Shown: piece after piece, positions 20,123 through 31,593 of the stretch
Layout: the number at the start of each line of letters is the position of its first letter
How positions within the stretch are numbered: position 1 is the first letter of the stretch
Program-made: the position numbers and the translations under genes
Origin: Algoriphagus aestuarii
GTDB taxonomy: Bacteria > Bacteroidota > Bacteroidia > Cytophagales > Cyclobacteriaceae
DNA: 64,000 bases
NCBI GenBank assembly: GCA_017051695.1
Contig: JAFIDK010000006.1
Coordinates: 62,001-126,000, forward strand
Direction: 5' to 3'
Notes under the pieces: model-generated
Databases searched by the model: none
Seen by the model: only the letters and a program-made list of their open reading frames with translations
What the model was told of the DNA's origin: nothing

Positions 20123-20515
20123 TTAATTTGCCTTTTCGTTAGTTTCTACTACATCAGCGGTAACATCACCTGCATCGAATGAATCGATTACGAGAGTTAC
20201 ATGATTGGATCTTTTGCGAATTCTATGACCTCTTCCCTGAGGAGCTGGTCTCAATCTCTTGAGAGATCTGCCTTCGTCAACCATGATGGTTTTGATAAAC
20301 AAATCTGCTTCTTCAAGTTTCGCGTCAGGATTCTTTGCCTGCCAGTTGGCAACGGCAGAAAGCAATAACTTTTCTAATCTTAAAGCTCCGTGATTCGGAG
20401 TGAACTTTAAAATACTAAGTGCATTCCCAACTCTCTTGCCTCTGACAAGGTCAGCCACAAGGCGCATTTTACGCGGAGAAGTAGGAACATTATTTAATCT
20501 TGCGATAGCTTCCAT
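20123..20515 (-). CDS. rplV: 50S ribosomal protein L22
   Basis: Lines the exit tunnel with its beta hairpin. The 130 residues include [20 protein letters not shown] and the hairpin [20 protein letters not shown]. The macrolide-relevant hairpin tip looks intact. It lies between rpsS and rpsC. Confidence 0.98.
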   Translation of the reverse strand: MEAIARLNNVPTSPRKMRLVADLVRGKRVGNALSILKFTPNHGALRLEKLLLSAVANWQAKNPDAKLEEADLFIKTIMVDEGRSLKRLRPAPQGRGHRIRKRSNHVTLVIDSFDAGDVTADVVETNEKAN

Positions 20516-20517
20516 GA

Positions 20518-20796
20518 TTATCTCTTTCCTTTATCTTTTTTGGCAATGTGGCCTCTGAAATTTCTGGTTGGAGCAAATTCACCAAGTTTATGACCTACCA
20601 TATTGTCAGTCACAAATACTGGGATAAATTTATTTCCATTATGCACAGCGAAGGTATGTCCCACGAAGTCTGGAGAAATCATAGATCTTCTTGACCAAGT
20701 CTTGATGACAGATTTCTTGCCGGACTCGTTCATGACATCCACTTTCTTCACCAGGTGATGCTCGATATAAGGACCTTTTTTTAATGAACGTGCCAT
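20518..20796 (-). CDS. rpsS: 30S ribosomal protein S19
   Basis: Head protein that pairs with S13 near the A site. The 92 residues start [20 protein letters not shown] and include [22 protein letters not shown] and [16 protein letters not shown], the standard motifs. Confidence 0.98.
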   Translation of the reverse strand: MARSLKKGPYIEHHLVKKVDVMNESGKKSVIKTWSRRSMISPDFVGHTFAVHNGNKFIPVFVTDNMVGHKLGEFAPTRNFRGHIAKKDKGKR

Positions 20797-20798
20797 GA

Positions 20799-21623
20799 TT
20801 ATTTAGATCTTTTGCTGATGATGAACTTGTTTGAATACTTCTTAGGTGATCTGGTTTTCTTACCTTTAGACAATAGACCTTTTCTAGATCTTGGATGTCC
20901 ACCGGAAGAACGACCTTCACCACCACCCATTGGGTGATCTACTGGGTTCATCGCAACACCTCTTGTACGAGGTCTTACACCTAACCATCTCTTACGACCA
21001 GCTTTACCAAGTACTACGTTCATGTGGTCTCCGTTAGAAACAGTTCCTACTGTTGCCATACAAACACCCAAAACAAGTCTCATTTCACCGGAAGGAAGTT
21101 TAACAGTTACGTATTTACCCTCACGAGCTACGATCTGCGCATATCCACCAGCACTTCTGGCCATTACTCCACCTTTTCCTGGCTTCAATTCTACATTGTG
21201 TACAATTGTACCTAGAGGAATGTTAGCCAATGGCATCGCATTTCCTACTTCTGGAGCAACTTGCTCACCGGAAATCACTGTTTGTCCTACTGTCAAACCT
21301 TCCGGGGCGATAATGTAGGCCTTAGCACCGTCTGCATAATAAAGCAGGGCAAGACGTGCTGTTCTATTTGGATCATACTCGATAGCCTTTACGGTAGCAG
21401 GTACACCAAACTTGTTTCTTTGGAAGTCTACAATTCTTAGTCTTCTCTTATGACCACCACCTATGTAGCGAGCAGTCATTTTGCCTTCATTATTTCTTCC
21501 GCCTGATTTCTTCAAAGGTGCAAGAAGAGATTTCTCTGGCTTTGACTTGGTGATCTCGTCAAAAGCAGGAGCTACTCTGAATCTTGTCCCTGGAGTTACA
21601 GGCTTCAATTTTTTAATTGCCAT
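20799..21623 (-). CDS. rplB: 50S ribosomal protein L2
   Basis: Oldest large-subunit protein, near the peptidyl-transferase centre. The 274 residues have the RNA-binding OB-like and SH3-like domains. The conserved C-terminal loop [19 protein letters not shown] is present with its functional His. It lies between rplW and rpsS. Confidence 0.99.
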   Translation of the reverse strand: MAIKKLKPVTPGTRFRVAPAFDEITKSKPEKSLLAPLKKSGGRNNEGKMTARYIGGGHKRRLRIVDFQRNKFGVPATVKAIEYDPNRTARLALLYYADGAKAYIIAPEGLTVGQTVISGEQVAPEVGNAMPLANIPLGTIVHNVELKPGKGGVMARSAGGYAQIVAREGKYVTVKLPSGEMRLVLGVCMATVGTVSNGDHMNVVLGKAGRKRWLGVRPRTRGVAMNPVDHPMGGGEGRSSGGHPRSRKGLLSKGKKTRSPKKYSNKFIISKRSK

Positions 21624-21636
21624 GATATTGATTCAA

Positions 21637-21924
21637 TTAAATTTCTCCGTAAAAATCAATTACCTGTCCGTCAGCCACTTCTACAATTGCTTTCTTAAAA
21701 GCATTGGTAAAGCCTGACACCACTTTGTTCTTGGTGTATCTTGTTTTATGCTTCGCAGCATATCTCATGGTTCTGATAGAAACCACGTTTACACCGTATG
21801 TTTTCTCTACTGCATTCTTGATCTCTGGCTTTTTCGCAGTTTTCTCTACGATAAATCCATAAACTCCTTTTTCGTTCATGGCAGAGACTTTCTCAGTAAT
21901 TAAAGGCTGCTTTAGAATATCCAT
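21637..21924 (-). CDS. rplW: 50S ribosomal protein L23
   Basis: Exit-tunnel rim protein and main docking site for trigger factor and SRP. The 95 residues include ILKQPLITEKVSAMNEKGVY, FIVEKTAKKPEIKNAVEKTY and the basic loop KHKTRYTKNKVVSGFTNAFK. It lies 4 bases after rplD. Confidence 0.97.
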   Translation of the reverse strand: MDILKQPLITEKVSAMNEKGVYGFIVEKTAKKPEIKNAVEKTYGVNVVSIRTMRYAAKHKTRYTKNKVVSGFTNAFKKAIVEVADGQVIDFYGEI

Positions 21925-21928
21925 TGTC

Positions 21929-22558
21929 TTATTTCGATAAAATGGTTTCCAACATACTTACAGAACCTTCACAAATCACTAAGTGGTCAGCGTTAAGAAC
22001 TTGGTAAGTATTTACATCATTTACAGTCACTACTTTGGACTTTGGAAGGTTTCTGCTAGACAAGTAAACATTCTTGTTTTCTTCAGGAAGAACTACCAAT
22101 GTTTTCTTATCTGCAAGGGATAAACCGGTCATTAATGCCAAATAGTTTTTAGTCTTTGGAGCCTCAAATGAAAGGTTTTCCAATACTACTAGGCTGTTAT
22201 CTTTCACTTTATAAGAAAGTGCAGATTTTCTAGCCAACTGCTTTAACTTTTTATTCAATTTGAAGGAATAGTTTCTTGGCTTTGGACCAAATACTCTACC
22301 TCCACCTCTGAAAAGCGGGGACTTCAAAGATCCAGCTCTTGCACTACCAGTGCCTTTTTGCTTTTTGATCTTCTTAGTAGAACCAGCGATTTCATTTCTT
22401 TCTTTTGACTTGTGAGTACCTTGTCTTTGGTTCGCCAAGTACTGCTTCACGTCCAAATAGATCGCGTGATCATTTGGCTCGATTGCGAAGATTTCGTCAG
22501 AAAGGCTCACCTTTCTTCCAGTATCTTCTCCTTTATGATTTATTACTGCTAATTCCAT
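21929..22558 (-). CDS. rplD: 50S ribosomal protein L4
   Basis: Tunnel-constriction protein; in Escherichia coli it represses its own operon. The 209 residues include the extended loop [20 protein letters not shown] and [20 protein letters not shown]. It is 4 bases after rplC. Any equivalent autoregulatory leader would have to lie in the rplC upstream region. Confidence 0.98.
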   Translation of the reverse strand: MELAVINHKGEDTGRKVSLSDEIFAIEPNDHAIYLDVKQYLANQRQGTHKSKERNEIAGSTKKIKKQKGTGSARAGSLKSPLFRGGGRVFGPKPRNYSFKLNKKLKQLARKSALSYKVKDNSLVVLENLSFEAPKTKNYLALMTGLSLADKKTLVVLPEENKNVYLSSRNLPKSKVVTVNDVNTYQVLNADHLVICEGSVSMLETILSK

Positions 22559-22562
22559 GGAC

Positions 22563-23195
22563 TTATTTCTCTAGAATAACGAAAGAATTTTTAGGACCTG
22601 GTACTGAACCAGAAACCAACAGCAGGTTTTGCTCAGGATAGATTTTCAACACTCTTAGGTTGATCACCTTCACTCTGTCACCGCCGGTTCTTCCTGCCAT
22701 ACGCATTCCTTTGAATACTCTTGATGGCCAAGAACAAGCACCAATGGAACCTGGGTGTCTCTGTCTGTTGTGCTGACCGTGAGTTTGTCCACCCACACCA
22801 CCAAAACCGTGACGTTTTACTACACCTTGGAATCCTTTACCTTTTGAAGTACCGATTGCATCCACGAAGTCACCTTCGATAAATACCTCACCTGCCTTCA
22901 CAGTAGCCCCTAGATCTACCTGGCCTTCAAACTCGACCCGGAATTCTCTGAACTCAACAACTTTTTGCTTTGGCGTAGTACCGGCCTTTTTAAAGTGACC
23001 GATCAATGGCTTGGGCGTATTTTTTTCTTTACGCTCGCCATATGCCAACTGCACTGCGTTGTACCCGTCTGTTTCAACGTTTTTTACTTGCGTCACTACG
23101 CAAGGACCAGCTTCTATTAGCGTGCATGCGACGTTACGTCCATCGGCACTGAAAATGCTAGTCATTCCTACTTTTTTACCTATAATACCAGACAT
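22563..23195 (-). CDS. rplC: 50S ribosomal protein L3
   Basis: Assembly initiator that reaches the peptidyl-transferase centre. The 210 residues start [20 protein letters not shown] and include [19 protein letters not shown]. The central loop reads [20 protein letters not shown]; in Escherichia coli the aligned loop is GQNQTPGKVFKG with a methylated Gln, which is absent here. It heads a long operon behind its own promoter, with rpsJ left on the other side of a terminator. Confidence 0.98.
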   Translation of the reverse strand: MSGIIGKKVGMTSIFSADGRNVACTLIEAGPCVVTQVKNVETDGYNAVQLAYGERKEKNTPKPLIGHFKKAGTTPKQKVVEFREFRVEFEGQVDLGATVKAGEVFIEGDFVDAIGTSKGKGFQGVVKRHGFGGVGGQTHGQHNRQRHPGSIGACSWPSRVFKGMRMAGRTGGDRVKVINLRVLKIYPEQNLLLVSGSVPGPKNSFVILEK

Positions 23196-23257
23196 CTATA
23201 ATAAGATAATTTGATAATTCACAAGCGTTTATACGCATGAGCCCTTTTAAAGGACTG

Positions 23258-23288
23258 CAAAGTTACTGAAATAAAATTCTGCAACAAA
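23258..23288 (-). promoter_or_regulatory. promoter of the rplC (S10-spc-alpha) operon
   Basis: The minus strand reads TTTG (23288-23285), exactly 19 bases, then TAACTTTG (23265-23258), a full match to the Bacteroidota consensus. The tail reads GCAGTCC, identical to the rpsL promoter. It is 62 bases upstream of the rplC ATG and downstream of the rpsJ terminator. Confidence 0.88.
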
Positions 23289-23374
23289 TGCCAACTCGTA
23301 TATTTTCAAACATTTAGAGAGTTTTTCAATTCTTTCAACATTTAATTACGCCCTGGAATTATCAAAAAGGTGAG

Positions 23375-23410
23375 AAAATAAAAAGACCTGCACGGATGCA
23401 CAGGTCTTTT
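23375..23410 (-). terminator. intrinsic terminator after rpsJ
   Basis: On the minus strand a 10-bp stem (AAAAGACCTG with CAGGTCTTTT, arms 23401-23410 and 23381-23390), a 10-base loop with an inner TGC/GCA pairing, then TTTTTATTTT. It lies 22 bases after the rpsJ stop and ends the rpsL-rpsG-fusA-rpsJ unit. Confidence 0.88.
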
Positions 23411-23432
23411 TTATGAAATTTATTAGAGCAGA

Positions 23433-23738
23433 TCAAACTTTGATTTCAACATCTACTCCACTTGGAAGCTCGATTTTCATCAATGCATCCACAGTTTTAG
23501 AACTGTTTGAGTAGATATCCACCAATCTTTTGTAAGTACAAAGTTGGTATTGATCTCTTGCTTTTTTACTTACGTGTGGAGACTTCAATACTGTGAACTT
23601 CTCCTTTTTAGTAGGCAATGGAATAGGTCCCACTACTACTGCACCAGTGGCTTTAACTGCCTTTACGATTTTCTCTGATGACTTATCCACCAGGCTATGA
23701 TCGTATGATTTTAGTTTTATTCTAATTTTCTGATTCAT
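23433..23738 (-). CDS. rpsJ: 30S ribosomal protein S10
   Basis: Head protein and, as NusE, partner of NusG/NusB in antitermination. The 101 residues start [20 protein letters not shown] and include [20 protein letters not shown]. It follows fusA by 12 bases and is followed by a strong terminator. Transcriptionally it therefore belongs to the str unit and not to the operon that usually bears its name. Confidence 0.98.
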   Translation of the reverse strand: MNQKIRIKLKSYDHSLVDKSSEKIVKAVKATGAVVVGPIPLPTKKEKFTVLKSPHVSKKARDQYQLCTYKRLVDIYSNSSKTVDALMKIELPSGVDVEIKV

Positions 23739-23750
23739 CGCAAATATTGA

Positions 23751-25871
23751 TTAGTCTTTCTGACCTTTTACTTTAGCAATTACGCCCTCTGCTATGTTAT
23801 TTGGCACAGGCTCGTAGTGAGAGAATGTCAAAGAAGCTGTTGCTCTACCAGAAGAAATTGTTCTAAGGTCAGTGATATAACCGAACAATTCTGACAATGG
23901 CACTGCTGCTTTCACCACGGATGAAGTACCTTTGGTATCCATCCCTTTCATCAAACCTCTTCTTCTGTTCAAATCACCGGTAATAGGACCAGTATATTCG
24001 TCAGGAGTCACTACGTCTACAGACATGATTGGCTCCAACAATTGAGGCTTACATTTTTTAGCTGCTTCTTTAAATCCAATTCTAGCTGCCAATTCGAAAG
24101 AAAGAGCATCTGAATCGACATCGTGGAAAGAACCGTGGAACAATCTAACTTTCATAGACTCTACTGGATATCCAGCCAAAGGCCCATTCTTCATAGATTC
24201 TGCAAAACCTTTCTGGATCGCTGGGATAAATTCCTTTGGAATCACACCACCTACTATACCGTTGACAAAGTCAAGTCCTGCTTTAACCTCACCTGTTTCT
24301 GGATCAGCATCTTTCGGTCCGATTTCGAATACGATATCAGCAAATTTACCTTTACCACCTGACTGCTTCTTGTAAACTTCTTTGTGTTCTACAGAACCAA
24401 ATAAAGCTTCTTTGTAAGCAACCTGAGGAGCACCTTGGTTGATCTCAACCTTGAATTCTCTCTTAAGTCGGTCGATGATGATATCCAGGTGAAGTTCACC
24501 CATACCTCTCAAGATGGTCTGGCCTGTTTCGTGGTCAGTATTTACTTGAAGTGTAGGATCTTCTTCTACTAATTTGGCAATCGCCATACCTAGTTTATCA
24601 ACGTCTGCTTGAGTCTTTGGCTCGATAGCATAACCGATAACTGGCTCAGGGAATACCATAGATTCTAGAACAACTTTACGGCTTTCAGAACAAAGTGTAT
24701 CTCCGGTTTTGATGTCCTTAAATCCAACTACAGCACCAATATCACCAGCTCTTAAAGCATCGATTTGGTTTTGCTTGTTAGCGTGCATCTGAAAAACTCT
24801 AGAAATACGCTCTTTATTACCAGAACGGCTATTGAAAACATAAGAACCAGAATCCAATCTACCAGAATAGGCTCTTACGAAGCAAAGTCTACCCACGAAT
24901 GGGTCAGTGGCAATTTTGAAAGCCAAGCCAGCAAAAGGCTCGTCTTCATTTGGTGAAATCGCTACTTTCTTATCTTCGTCATCGAGAGCAGTAGCAATGA
25001 TATCATCCTTATCCATTGGAGACGGAAGCAATTCCATCACCAAGTCAAGCATGGTCTGAACACCTTTATTTTTGAATGAAGATCCACATACCATAGGGAC
25101 AATTTTCATGTCGATGGTAGCTTTTCTCAATGCAGTAAGAATTTCTTCTTCTGTAATTGAGTTTTGATCTTCAAAGAATTTTTCCATCAATGACTCATCG
25201 TATTCAGCCACGGCTTCAAGCAAATGCTCTCTCCACTGCTCCACGTCTTCAGTCATATCTTCAGGAATAGGAACTTCTTCAAAAGTCATTCCCATATCTT
25301 CCTCATTCCATACGATGGCTCTGTTATTGATCAAATCAACAACACCACGGAATTTGTCTTCAGCACCGATAGGAAGTTGCAATGGTACAGCATAGCTACC
25401 AAGCATTTCCTTCACTTGCTTACAAACTTCAAGGAAGTTAGCACCGGCACGGTCCATTTTGTTAACGAATCCGATACGGGCTACTTTGTAATTATCAGCT
25501 AATCGCCAGTTTGTTTCAGACTGTGGTTCAACACCATCCACAGCACTGAATAGGAAAACCAAACCATCCAATACTCTCAATGAACGGTTTACTTCAACTG
25601 TAAAGTCAACGTGTCCCGGAGTATCGATGATGTTAATTTGATATTTTTGATCTCTGTAGTTCCAGAACACGGTGGTAGCAGCAGAAGTAATTGTAATACC
25701 TCTCTCCTGCTCCTGTGCCATCCAGTCCATCGTAGCTGCACCATCGTGCACCTCACCGATTTTATGGGAAACCCCAGAATAAAAAAGAATACGCTCTGTG
25801 GTAGTTGTCTTACCAGCATCGATATGAGCGGCAATACCGATATTTCTGGTATATTTTAAGTCTCTTGCCAT
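23751..25871 (-). CDS. fusA: translation elongation factor G
   Basis: GTPase that drives ribosomal translocation. The 706 residues are full length. G motifs are [15 protein letters not shown] (P loop), [12 protein letters not shown] (G3) and NKMDRAGA (G4). Domain IV carries the [20 protein letters not shown] region and the C-terminal domains are complete. It lies in the canonical rpsL-rpsG-fusA order, but tuf is not next to it; tuf is about 13 kb away behind the tRNA genes. Confidence 0.98.
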   Translation of the reverse strand: MARDLKYTRNIGIAAHIDAGKTTTTERILFYSGVSHKIGEVHDGAATMDWMAQEQERGITITSAATTVFWNYRDQKYQINIIDTPGHVDFTVEVNRSLRVLDGLVFLFSAVDGVEPQSETNWRLADNYKVARIGFVNKMDRAGANFLEVCKQVKEMLGSYAVPLQLPIGAEDKFRGVVDLINNRAIVWNEEDMGMTFEEVPIPEDMTEDVEQWREHLLEAVAEYDESLMEKFFEDQNSITEEEILTALRKATIDMKIVPMVCGSSFKNKGVQTMLDLVMELLPSPMDKDDIIATALDDEDKKVAISPNEDEPFAGLAFKIATDPFVGRLCFVRAYSGRLDSGSYVFNSRSGNKERISRVFQMHANKQNQIDALRAGDIGAVVGFKDIKTGDTLCSESRKVVLESMVFPEPVIGYAIEPKTQADVDKLGMAIAKLVEEDPTLQVNTDHETGQTILRGMGELHLDIIIDRLKREFKVEINQGAPQVAYKEALFGSVEHKEVYKKQSGGKGKFADIVFEIGPKDADPETGEVKAGLDFVNGIVGGVIPKEFIPAIQKGFAESMKNGPLAGYPVESMKVRLFHGSFHDVDSDALSFELAARIGFKEAAKKCKPQLLEPIMSVDVVTPDEYTGPITGDLNRRRGLMKGMDTKGTSSVVKAAVPLSELFGYITDLRTISSGRATASLTFSHYEPVPNNIAEGVIAKVKGQKD

Positions 25872-25876
25872 CCTAA

Positions 25877-26344
25877 TTAAAATCTAAAGTGGGAGAATGC
25901 TTTGTTAGCCTCGGCCATTCTGTGCGTATCATCTTTTTTCTTCACTCCGGCACCTTCGCCTTTGGAAGCAGCAATGATCTCACCTGCAAGTCTATCCATC
26001 ATCGTTTTCTCACCTCTTCTTCTGGCATAAGTGATCATCCACTTGATTCCTAGAGACAATTTTCTTTCCGGACGAACTTCCATTGGAACCTGGAACGTAG
26101 CACCACCAACTCTACGACTCTTCACCTCTACGGATGGAGCAATATTGTTAAGCGCTTTTTTCCAAACTTCAAGACCATTCTCACCTACTTTTTCTTCAAC
26201 TTTTTCTACTGCATCGTAGAAAATTCTGTAAGCAATACTCTTCTTCCCGTCTACCATCAAACAGTTCACAAACTTGGTTACCAAGGTATCGTTGAACTTC
26301 GGATCAGGAAGAATATATCTCTTCTTTGGTTTCGCTTTTCTCAT
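25877..26344 (-). CDS. rpsG: 30S ribosomal protein S7
   Basis: Nucleates assembly of the 30S head. The 155 residues start [19 protein letters not shown] and include [19 protein letters not shown] and [19 protein letters not shown]. It lies between rpsL (22-base gap) and fusA (5-base gap). Confidence 0.98.
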   Translation of the reverse strand: MRKAKPKKRYILPDPKFNDTLVTKFVNCLMVDGKKSIAYRIFYDAVEKVEEKVGENGLEVWKKALNNIAPSVEVKSRRVGGATFQVPMEVRPERKLSLGIKWMITYARRRGEKTMMDRLAGEIIAASKGEGAGVKKKDDTHRMAEANKAFSHFRF

Positions 26345-26366
26345 TTTTTCTAAATGTTATAAAGTA

Positions 26367-26750
26367 TTATTTCTTTGCGGCTTTTGGCCTCTTAGCACCA
26401 TACTTAGAGCGACCTTGCTTACGGTCTTTCACTCCTGCTGTATCTAGTGCACCACGGATGATGTGATATCTTACACCTGGTAGATCTTTCACACGACCAC
26501 CTCTGATCAATACGATAGAGTGCTCCTGTAGATTGTGACCTTCACCTGGAATGTAAGCATTCACTTCTTTTCCATTTGTCAATCTCACCCTCGCCACTTT
26601 TCTCATTGCTGAGTTAGGCTTCTTAGGGGTGGTAGTATATACTCTGGTACAAACCCCTCTTCGCTGAGGACATGCATCCAAAGCTCTAGATTTTGATTTG
26701 GTCTCCAGTGTAGTTCTACCTTTTCTTACTAACTGTTGAATAGTAGGCAT
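26367..26750 (-). CDS. rpsL: 30S ribosomal protein S12
   Basis: Decoding-centre protein. The 127 residues start [19 protein letters not shown]. The frame stays open to an ATG at 26810, but the extra 20 residues do not resemble S12 and that region contains the promoter, so 26750 is the start. [16 protein letters not shown] and [14 protein letters not shown] carry the Lys and Asp residues of the streptomycin-relevant loops in their usual form. Confidence 0.98.
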   Translation of the reverse strand: MPTIQQLVRKGRTTLETKSKSRALDACPQRRGVCTRVYTTTPKKPNSAMRKVARVRLTNGKEVNAYIPGEGHNLQEHSIVLIRGGRVKDLPGVRYHIIRGALDTAGVKDRKQGRSKYGAKRPKAAKK

Positions 26751-26797
26751 TAACTGATAAAATTTAGTTTTCCTGTAAACTGTTAAATTTTGGACTG

Positions 26798-26828
26798 CAA
26801 AGGTAACCAAAGTAATAAGATGAACAAA
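26798..26828 (-). promoter_or_regulatory. promoter of rpsL-rpsG-fusA-rpsJ
   Basis: The minus strand reads TTTG (26828-26825), exactly 19 bases, then TACCTTTG (26805-26798), then a GCAGTCC tail. It lies in the gap between the DUF3467 gene and rpsL, 47 bases before the chosen rpsL ATG. Confidence 0.87.
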
Positions 26829-26848
26829 ATTAAGTAGTTATATTTTTG

Positions 26849-27169
26849 TTACGCTTCTCCTGGTGTACCAAAACTAATTGGGAATTGTGGGGCTCCCCCA
26901 CCTTGGTTTATTTTCCCAAATGCATCTTCGTATTTCTCAATGTTATCTTTTAAAGCTGCCAAAAGGCGTTTTGCATGCTCTGGAGTCACTATTATTCTGG
27001 ATTTCACCTTGGCTTTGGGCACTCCTGGCATCAATCTGATGAAATCAATTACAAATTCAGAATTAGAATGTGCAATCATTGCCAAATTTGAATAAACTCC
27101 CTCTGCTACTTCTTCAGATAATTCCACATTGATCTGTTGATCAGGTCTTTTTCCTTTTTCGTCTTGCAT
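26849..27169 (-). CDS. DUF3467 domain protein
   Basis: A 106-residue protein of the DUF3467 family; no established function is known to me. The core (INVELSEEVAEGVYSNLAMI, VIDFIRLMPGVPKAKVKSRI, TPEHAKRLLAALKDNIEKYE) is followed by a flexible Gly/Pro tail. There is no signal peptide or membrane span, so it is cytoplasmic. It lies between the rpoC terminator and the rpsL promoter, so it is expressed by read-through or from a promoter I cannot see. The setting suggests, but does not prove, a link with RNA polymerase or translation. Confidence 0.85.
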   Translation of the reverse strand: MQDEKGKRPDQQINVELSEEVAEGVYSNLAMIAHSNSEFVIDFIRLMPGVPKAKVKSRIIVTPEHAKRLLAALKDNIEKYEDAFGKINQGGGAPQFPISFGTPGEA

Positions 27170-27181
27170 TTTCTTTGGATT

Positions 27182-27210
27182 AAAAAAGGCCTGTACGAAT
27201 ACAGGCCTTT
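27182..27210 (-). terminator. intrinsic terminator after rpoC
   Basis: On the minus strand a 10-bp perfect stem (AAAGGCCTGT with ACAGGCCTTT, arms 27201-27210 and 27185-27194), loop ATTCGT, then six T. It lies 22 bases after the rpoC stop and before the DUF3467 gene. Confidence 0.9.
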
Positions 27211-27232
27211 CATTAGTTATTCATTCAAACCA

Positions 27233-30200
27233 TTATAGAATGGCCTCGCTTGATTTTCTAGAAACTCTTTCCATGTTATCGGAAAGCTTATCATACTCTT
27301 CTTGAGAACCAACGATGATATTTTGGATTCTTCTTTGGCCTGTACCAGCTGGGATCAAATGTCCAACCAATACGTTCTCTTTCAATCCTAATAATTCATC
27401 ACGCTTACCTCTGATGGCAGCTTCCGAAAGAACTTTAGTAGTTTCCTGGAAGGATGCTGCAGAAAGGAAGCTTTCTGTACCCAAGGAAGCAGCAGTGATA
27501 CCTTGTAGTGTAGGTTTAGAAACTGCAGTTTCTGCATCTCTCACCTGAACCAACTTAAGGTCTTTACGCTTCAAGCTTGAATTTTCATCTCTCAATCTTC
27601 TAGCTGTAATGATCATACCTGGCTTCAAAGTAGAAGAATCACCAGCATCCATTACGACTTTCTTGTCAAGGATATTGTCATTTTCTTCTCTGAAAGCCCA
27701 CTTGTCCACTACTTGGTTTTGAAGGAAACCGGTATCACCAGCATCCAGAATCTCAACCTTCTGCATCATTTGAGATACGATCACCTCAATGTGCTTATCG
27801 TTGATTTTTACACCTTGAAGTCTATAAACTTCTTGGATTTCATTTACCAAATATTCCTGAACAGCAGTAGGACCTTTGATTGCAAGAATGTCATTAGGAG
27901 TAATCGCTCCATCAGACAATGGCTCACCAGCACGGATGAAGTCATTTTCCTGAACCAAAATATGCTTAGAAAGAGATACCATGTATTTCTTGATCACACC
28001 ATCTTTAGATTCGATGATGATCTCTCTGTTACCACGCTTGATACCACCGTAAGTTACTACACCGTCGATTTCAGATACCACAGCCGGGTTGGATGGATTA
28101 CGAGCTTCGAACAATTCAGTTACTCGAGGAAGACCACCGGTAATATCTCTTGTTTTACCTACAGATCTTGGTATTTTCACCAATACCTGACCAGCTTTCA
28201 CTTTCTCTCCGATTTCTACGGCCAAGTGAGCTCCTACTGGGATATTGTATGACTTAGACTCATCGCCATAGTTTACAATGATCGCAGGGTTTTTAGTTCT
28301 ATCTTTTGTATCGATAATTACTTTTTCACGGAAACCAGTCTGATCATCGGCCACTTCCTTATAAGTCACACCTTCTACGATGGCTTCAAAATCGATGGAA
28401 CCATCAAATTCTGAAAGAATCACCGCATTGTATGGGTCCCACTTACAAAGTGCTTCGTTTTTACCGATTTTCTGGCCGTCTTTCACGCTCAACAATGCAC
28501 CGTAAGGAACATGGTTTGACACCAAAGTTTTACCGGTTTTTGCATCGTTGATCTTGATTTCTCCGGATCTACCCATTACTACTGTAACTGGCTCTCCATC
28601 TTTGTTGGTAGTTTCCAACATTCTCAACTCCTCGTCGAATTCAACCACACCTTCGAATTTAGCAGTGATGCTAGCTTCAACAGCCATGTTGGATGCAGTA
28701 CCACCTACGTGGAACGTTCTCAATGTCAACTGAGTACCTGGTTCACCGATAGACTGTGCTGCGATAACACCTACAGACTCACCGTTTTGTACCATATAAC
28801 CAGTTGCCAAGTTTCTACCATAACACTTAGAGCAAACTCCACGTCTGGTTTCACAAGTCAATACTGATCTGATTTCAACTTCTTCGATTGCAGACTCATC
28901 AACTCTAGCAGCAATTTCGTCAGTGATTTCGATTCCAGCTGGGATAATTAACTCATCTGTGATAGGATCATACACATCGTGTACAGAAACTCTTCCTAGA
29001 ATTCTTTCAGAAAGTGGTTCAACGATTTCGTCATTGTCTTTCAAAGGAAGGACATTCAATCCTCTCAAAGTACCACAATCCTCTTCTGTCACAATCATAT
29101 CCTGCGCCACGTCCACCAAACGACGAGTCAAATAACCCGCATCGGCAGTTTTCAATGCAGTATCGGCCAGACCTTTACGTGCACCGTGAGTAGAGATAAA
29201 GTATTCCAATACATCCAGACCTTCTTTAAAGTTAGAAAGGATCGGGTTTTCGATGATTTCACCCACAGAACCTTGAAGGTTTTTCTGCGGCTTAGCCATC
29301 AAACCTCTCATACCACCCAGCTGACGGATTTGCTCTCTAGAACCACGGGCTCCGGAGTGCATCATCATATAAATGGCGTTGAATCCTTGCTTATCCTCCT
29401 CCATCTGCTTCATCAGATTGTTAGTCAAATGAGAGTTGGTACGAGTCCAGATATCAATTACTTGGTTATATCTTTCATTATCTGTAATCAGACCCATTAG
29501 GTAGTTATTCCAAACTTGATCTACCTCTTCTTTAGCTTTGGCGATCATTGGTTCTTTTTCCTCTGGGATAATTACATCATTCAATCCCATTGACAAACCG
29601 CCTTGGTAGGCACTTTGGAATCCTAAGTGTTTGATATCATCCAAGAATCTAGCAGTACGTGCAATACCACATACTTTCACAACTTGAGCAATAATCTGCT
29701 GAAGTTTCTTCTTAGTCAATAGTTCGTTAACATATCCAACTTCCTCCGGTACAAACTGGTTGAAGATCAATCTACCTGCAACGGTATCAATGATTTTTTC
29801 TACAATTTGCCCATCTGCCTCACGCACATTCACCTTACACTTGATGTTGGCATGCTTGGAGATAACACCTTCGTTCAAAGCAATCACAACTTCTTCAGTG
29901 CTGTAGAAAGTCATTCCTTCACCTGGAACTGGCTCTTCCGGAGTGGATTTTTTGCCTTTAGTCACATAATACAGACCCAAAACCATATCTTGAGATGGTA
30001 CAGTAATAGGAGCACCATTTGCTGGATTAAGGATGTTATGTGCAGAAAGCATCAAAGTAGAAGCTTCCAAAATTGCCTCATGGCCAAGAGGTACGTGAAC
30101 AGCCATCTGGTCACCGTCAAAATCGGCGTTGAATGCAGTACATACCAATGGGTGAAGCTGGATTGCTTTTCCTTCGATCAATTTTGGCTGGAAGGCCTGG

Positions 30201-31543
30201 ATACCCAATCTGTGAAGAGTAGGAGCACGGTTTAGAAGAACAGGGTGTCCTTTCAAGACGTTTTCCAAAATATCCCAAACCACAGGATCTTTACGATCCA
30301 CAATTTTCTTGGCAGACTTAACGGTCTTGACAATACCTCTTTCGATCAGTTTTCTGATGATAAAAGGCTTGAAAAGCTCAGCCGCCATATTTTTAGGAAG
30401 ACCACACTCGTGAAGCTTCAACTCTGGCCCTACCACGATCACAGAACGACCGGAGTAATCCACACGCTTACCGAGCAAGTTTTGACGGAAACGACCTTGC
30501 TTACCTTTCAACATATCAGAAAGGGATTTTAAAGCGCGGTTACCATCAGATCTTACCGCATTTACTTTTCTAGAGTTATCGAATAGAGAATCCACAGCTT
30601 CCTGAAGCATTCTTTTTTCGTTTCTCAAAATCACCTCTGGAGCTTTGATATCTATCAAACGCTTCAGACGGTTATTTCTGATGATAACTCTTCTATATAG
30701 ATCATTCAAATCGGAAGTCGCGAAACGACCGCCGTCCAAAGGAACCAATGGACGCAATTCCGGTGGAATCACAGGAACCATTCTTACTACCATCCACTCA
30801 GGACGGTTTTCGATTCTGGTTCTTGCATCACGGAATGCCTCTACCACTTTCAGTCTTTTCAGTGCTTCTGCTTTTCTCTGCTGAGAAGTATCAGTTGCAG
30901 CCTGGTGACGAAGTGAGTAAGAAAGATCATCCAGATCAATTCTAGCCAATAACATTTCCAAAGCTTCAGCGCCCATTTTGGCGATAAATTTATTTGGATC
31001 GTCATCGTCTAGCATGTGATTCTCCTTAGGGAGTTTATCCATGATGTCCAGGTATTCATCTTCAGTAAGGAAATCCAAATATTGAACTCCATCCTCTGCT
31101 TTGATACCTGGCTGTACTACGGCATAACGCTCATAATACACAATCTGGTCAAGCTTCTTAGTTGGTAAACCAAGAAGATAACCGATTTTATTTGGAAGAG
31201 ATTTGAAATACCAAATGTGAGCAACTGGTACTACCAGTTCGATGTGCCCCATTCTCTCTCTTCTCACTTTCTTTTCTGTGACCTCTACACCGCAACGGTC
31301 ACAGATAATACCTTTATACCTGATGCGCTTATACTTGCCACAATGACATTCCCAGTCTTTAACCGGACCAAAGATTCTCTCACAGAACAAACCGCCCATT
31401 TCTGGTTTGTAAGTTCTATAGTTGATAGTCTCTGGCTGGGTCACTTCACCGTTTGAACTATCCAGAATAGATTCTGGGGAAGCCAAACTAACGGTGACTC
31501 TGGAAAAGTCGATGTTAAGTTTTTTATTTTTTCTGAACGCCAT
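27233..31543 (-). CDS. rpoC: RNA polymerase beta' subunit
   Basis: Catalytic subunit of RNA polymerase. The 1436 residues are full length. Seen: the N-terminal zinc ribbon ([20 protein letters not shown]); the clamp and rudder region; the active-site [16 protein letters not shown] with three Asp at about residue 475; the bridge helix and trigger-loop region ([35 protein letters not shown]); and the second zinc site (CGTLRG to [13 protein letters not shown]). It follows rpoB by 50 bases and is closed by a terminator. Confidence 0.99.
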   Translation of the reverse strand: MAFRKNKKLNIDFSRVTVSLASPESILDSSNGEVTQPETINYRTYKPEMGGLFCERIFGPVKDWECHCGKYKRIRYKGIICDRCGVEVTEKKVRRERMGHIELVVPVAHIWYFKSLPNKIGYLLGLPTKKLDQIVYYERYAVVQPGIKAEDGVQYLDFLTEDEYLDIMDKLPKENHMLDDDDPNKFIAKMGAEALEMLLARIDLDDLSYSLRHQAATDTSQQRKAEALKRLKVVEAFRDARTRIENRPEWMVVRMVPVIPPELRPLVPLDGGRFATSDLNDLYRRVIIRNNRLKRLIDIKAPEVILRNEKRMLQEAVDSLFDNSRKVNAVRSDGNRALKSLSDMLKGKQGRFRQNLLGKRVDYSGRSVIVVGPELKLHECGLPKNMAAELFKPFIIRKLIERGIVKTVKSAKKIVDRKDPVVWDILENVLKGHPVLLNRAPTLHRLGIQAFQPKLIEGKAIQLHPLVCTAFNADFDGDQMAVHVPLGHEAILEASTLMLSAHNILNPANGAPITVPSQDMVLGLYYVTKGKKSTPEEPVPGEGMTFYSTEEVVIALNEGVISKHANIKCKVNVREADGQIVEKIIDTVAGRLIFNQFVPEEVGYVNELLTKKKLQQIIAQVVKVCGIARTARFLDDIKHLGFQSAYQGGLSMGLNDVIIPEEKEPMIAKAKEEVDQVWNNYLMGLITDNERYNQVIDIWTRTNSHLTNNLMKQMEEDKQGFNAIYMMMHSGARGSREQIRQLGGMRGLMAKPQKNLQGSVGEIIENPILSNFKEGLDVLEYFISTHGARKGLADTALKTADAGYLTRRLVDVAQDMIVTEEDCGTLRGLNVLPLKDNDEIVEPLSERILGRVSVHDVYDPITDELIIPAGIEITDEIAARVDESAIEEVEIRSVLTCETRRGVCSKCYGRNLATGYMVQNGESVGVIAAQSIGEPGTQLTLRTFHVGGTASNMAVEASITAKFEGVVEFDEELRMLETTNKDGEPVTVVMGRSGEIKINDAKTGKTLVSNHVPYGALLSVKDGQKIGKNEALCKWDPYNAVILSEFDGSIDFEAIVEGVTYKEVADDQTGFREKVIIDTKDRTKNPAIIVNYGDESKSYNIPVGAHLAVEIGEKVKAGQVLVKIPRSVGKTRDITGGLPRVTELFEARNPSNPAVVSEIDGVVTYGGIKRGNREIIIESKDGVIKKYMVSLSKHILVQENDFIRAGEPLSDGAITPNDILAIKGPTAVQEYLVNEIQEVYRLQGVKINDKHIEVIVSQMMQKVEILDAGDTGFLQNQVVDKWAFREENDNILDKKVVMDAGDSSTLKPGMIITARRLRDENSSLKRKDLKLVQVRDAETAVSKPTLQGITAASLGTESFLSAASFQETTKVLSEAAIRGKRDELLGLKENVLVGHLIPAGTGQRRIQNIIVGSQEEYDKLSDNMERVSRKSSEAIL

Positions 31544-31593
31544 AGTTTTTTGAAAGATATGTAAAGGGCTCTTGCGAGCCCTAATGAGCTAAA

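Noticed and set aside
26751-26810. Upstream ATG at 26810 extending rpsL by 20 residues
   Set aside because: The added residues do not resemble S12, and the stretch contains the -7 box and tail of a strong promoter. The start at 26750 ([10 protein letters not shown]) matches the family.
27713-28252. Long plus-strand open frame opposite rpoC (179 codons), and similar frames opposite rpoB and other minus-strand genes
   Set aside because: They lie fully within conserved genes on the other strand and the translations look random. They are antisense shadows.
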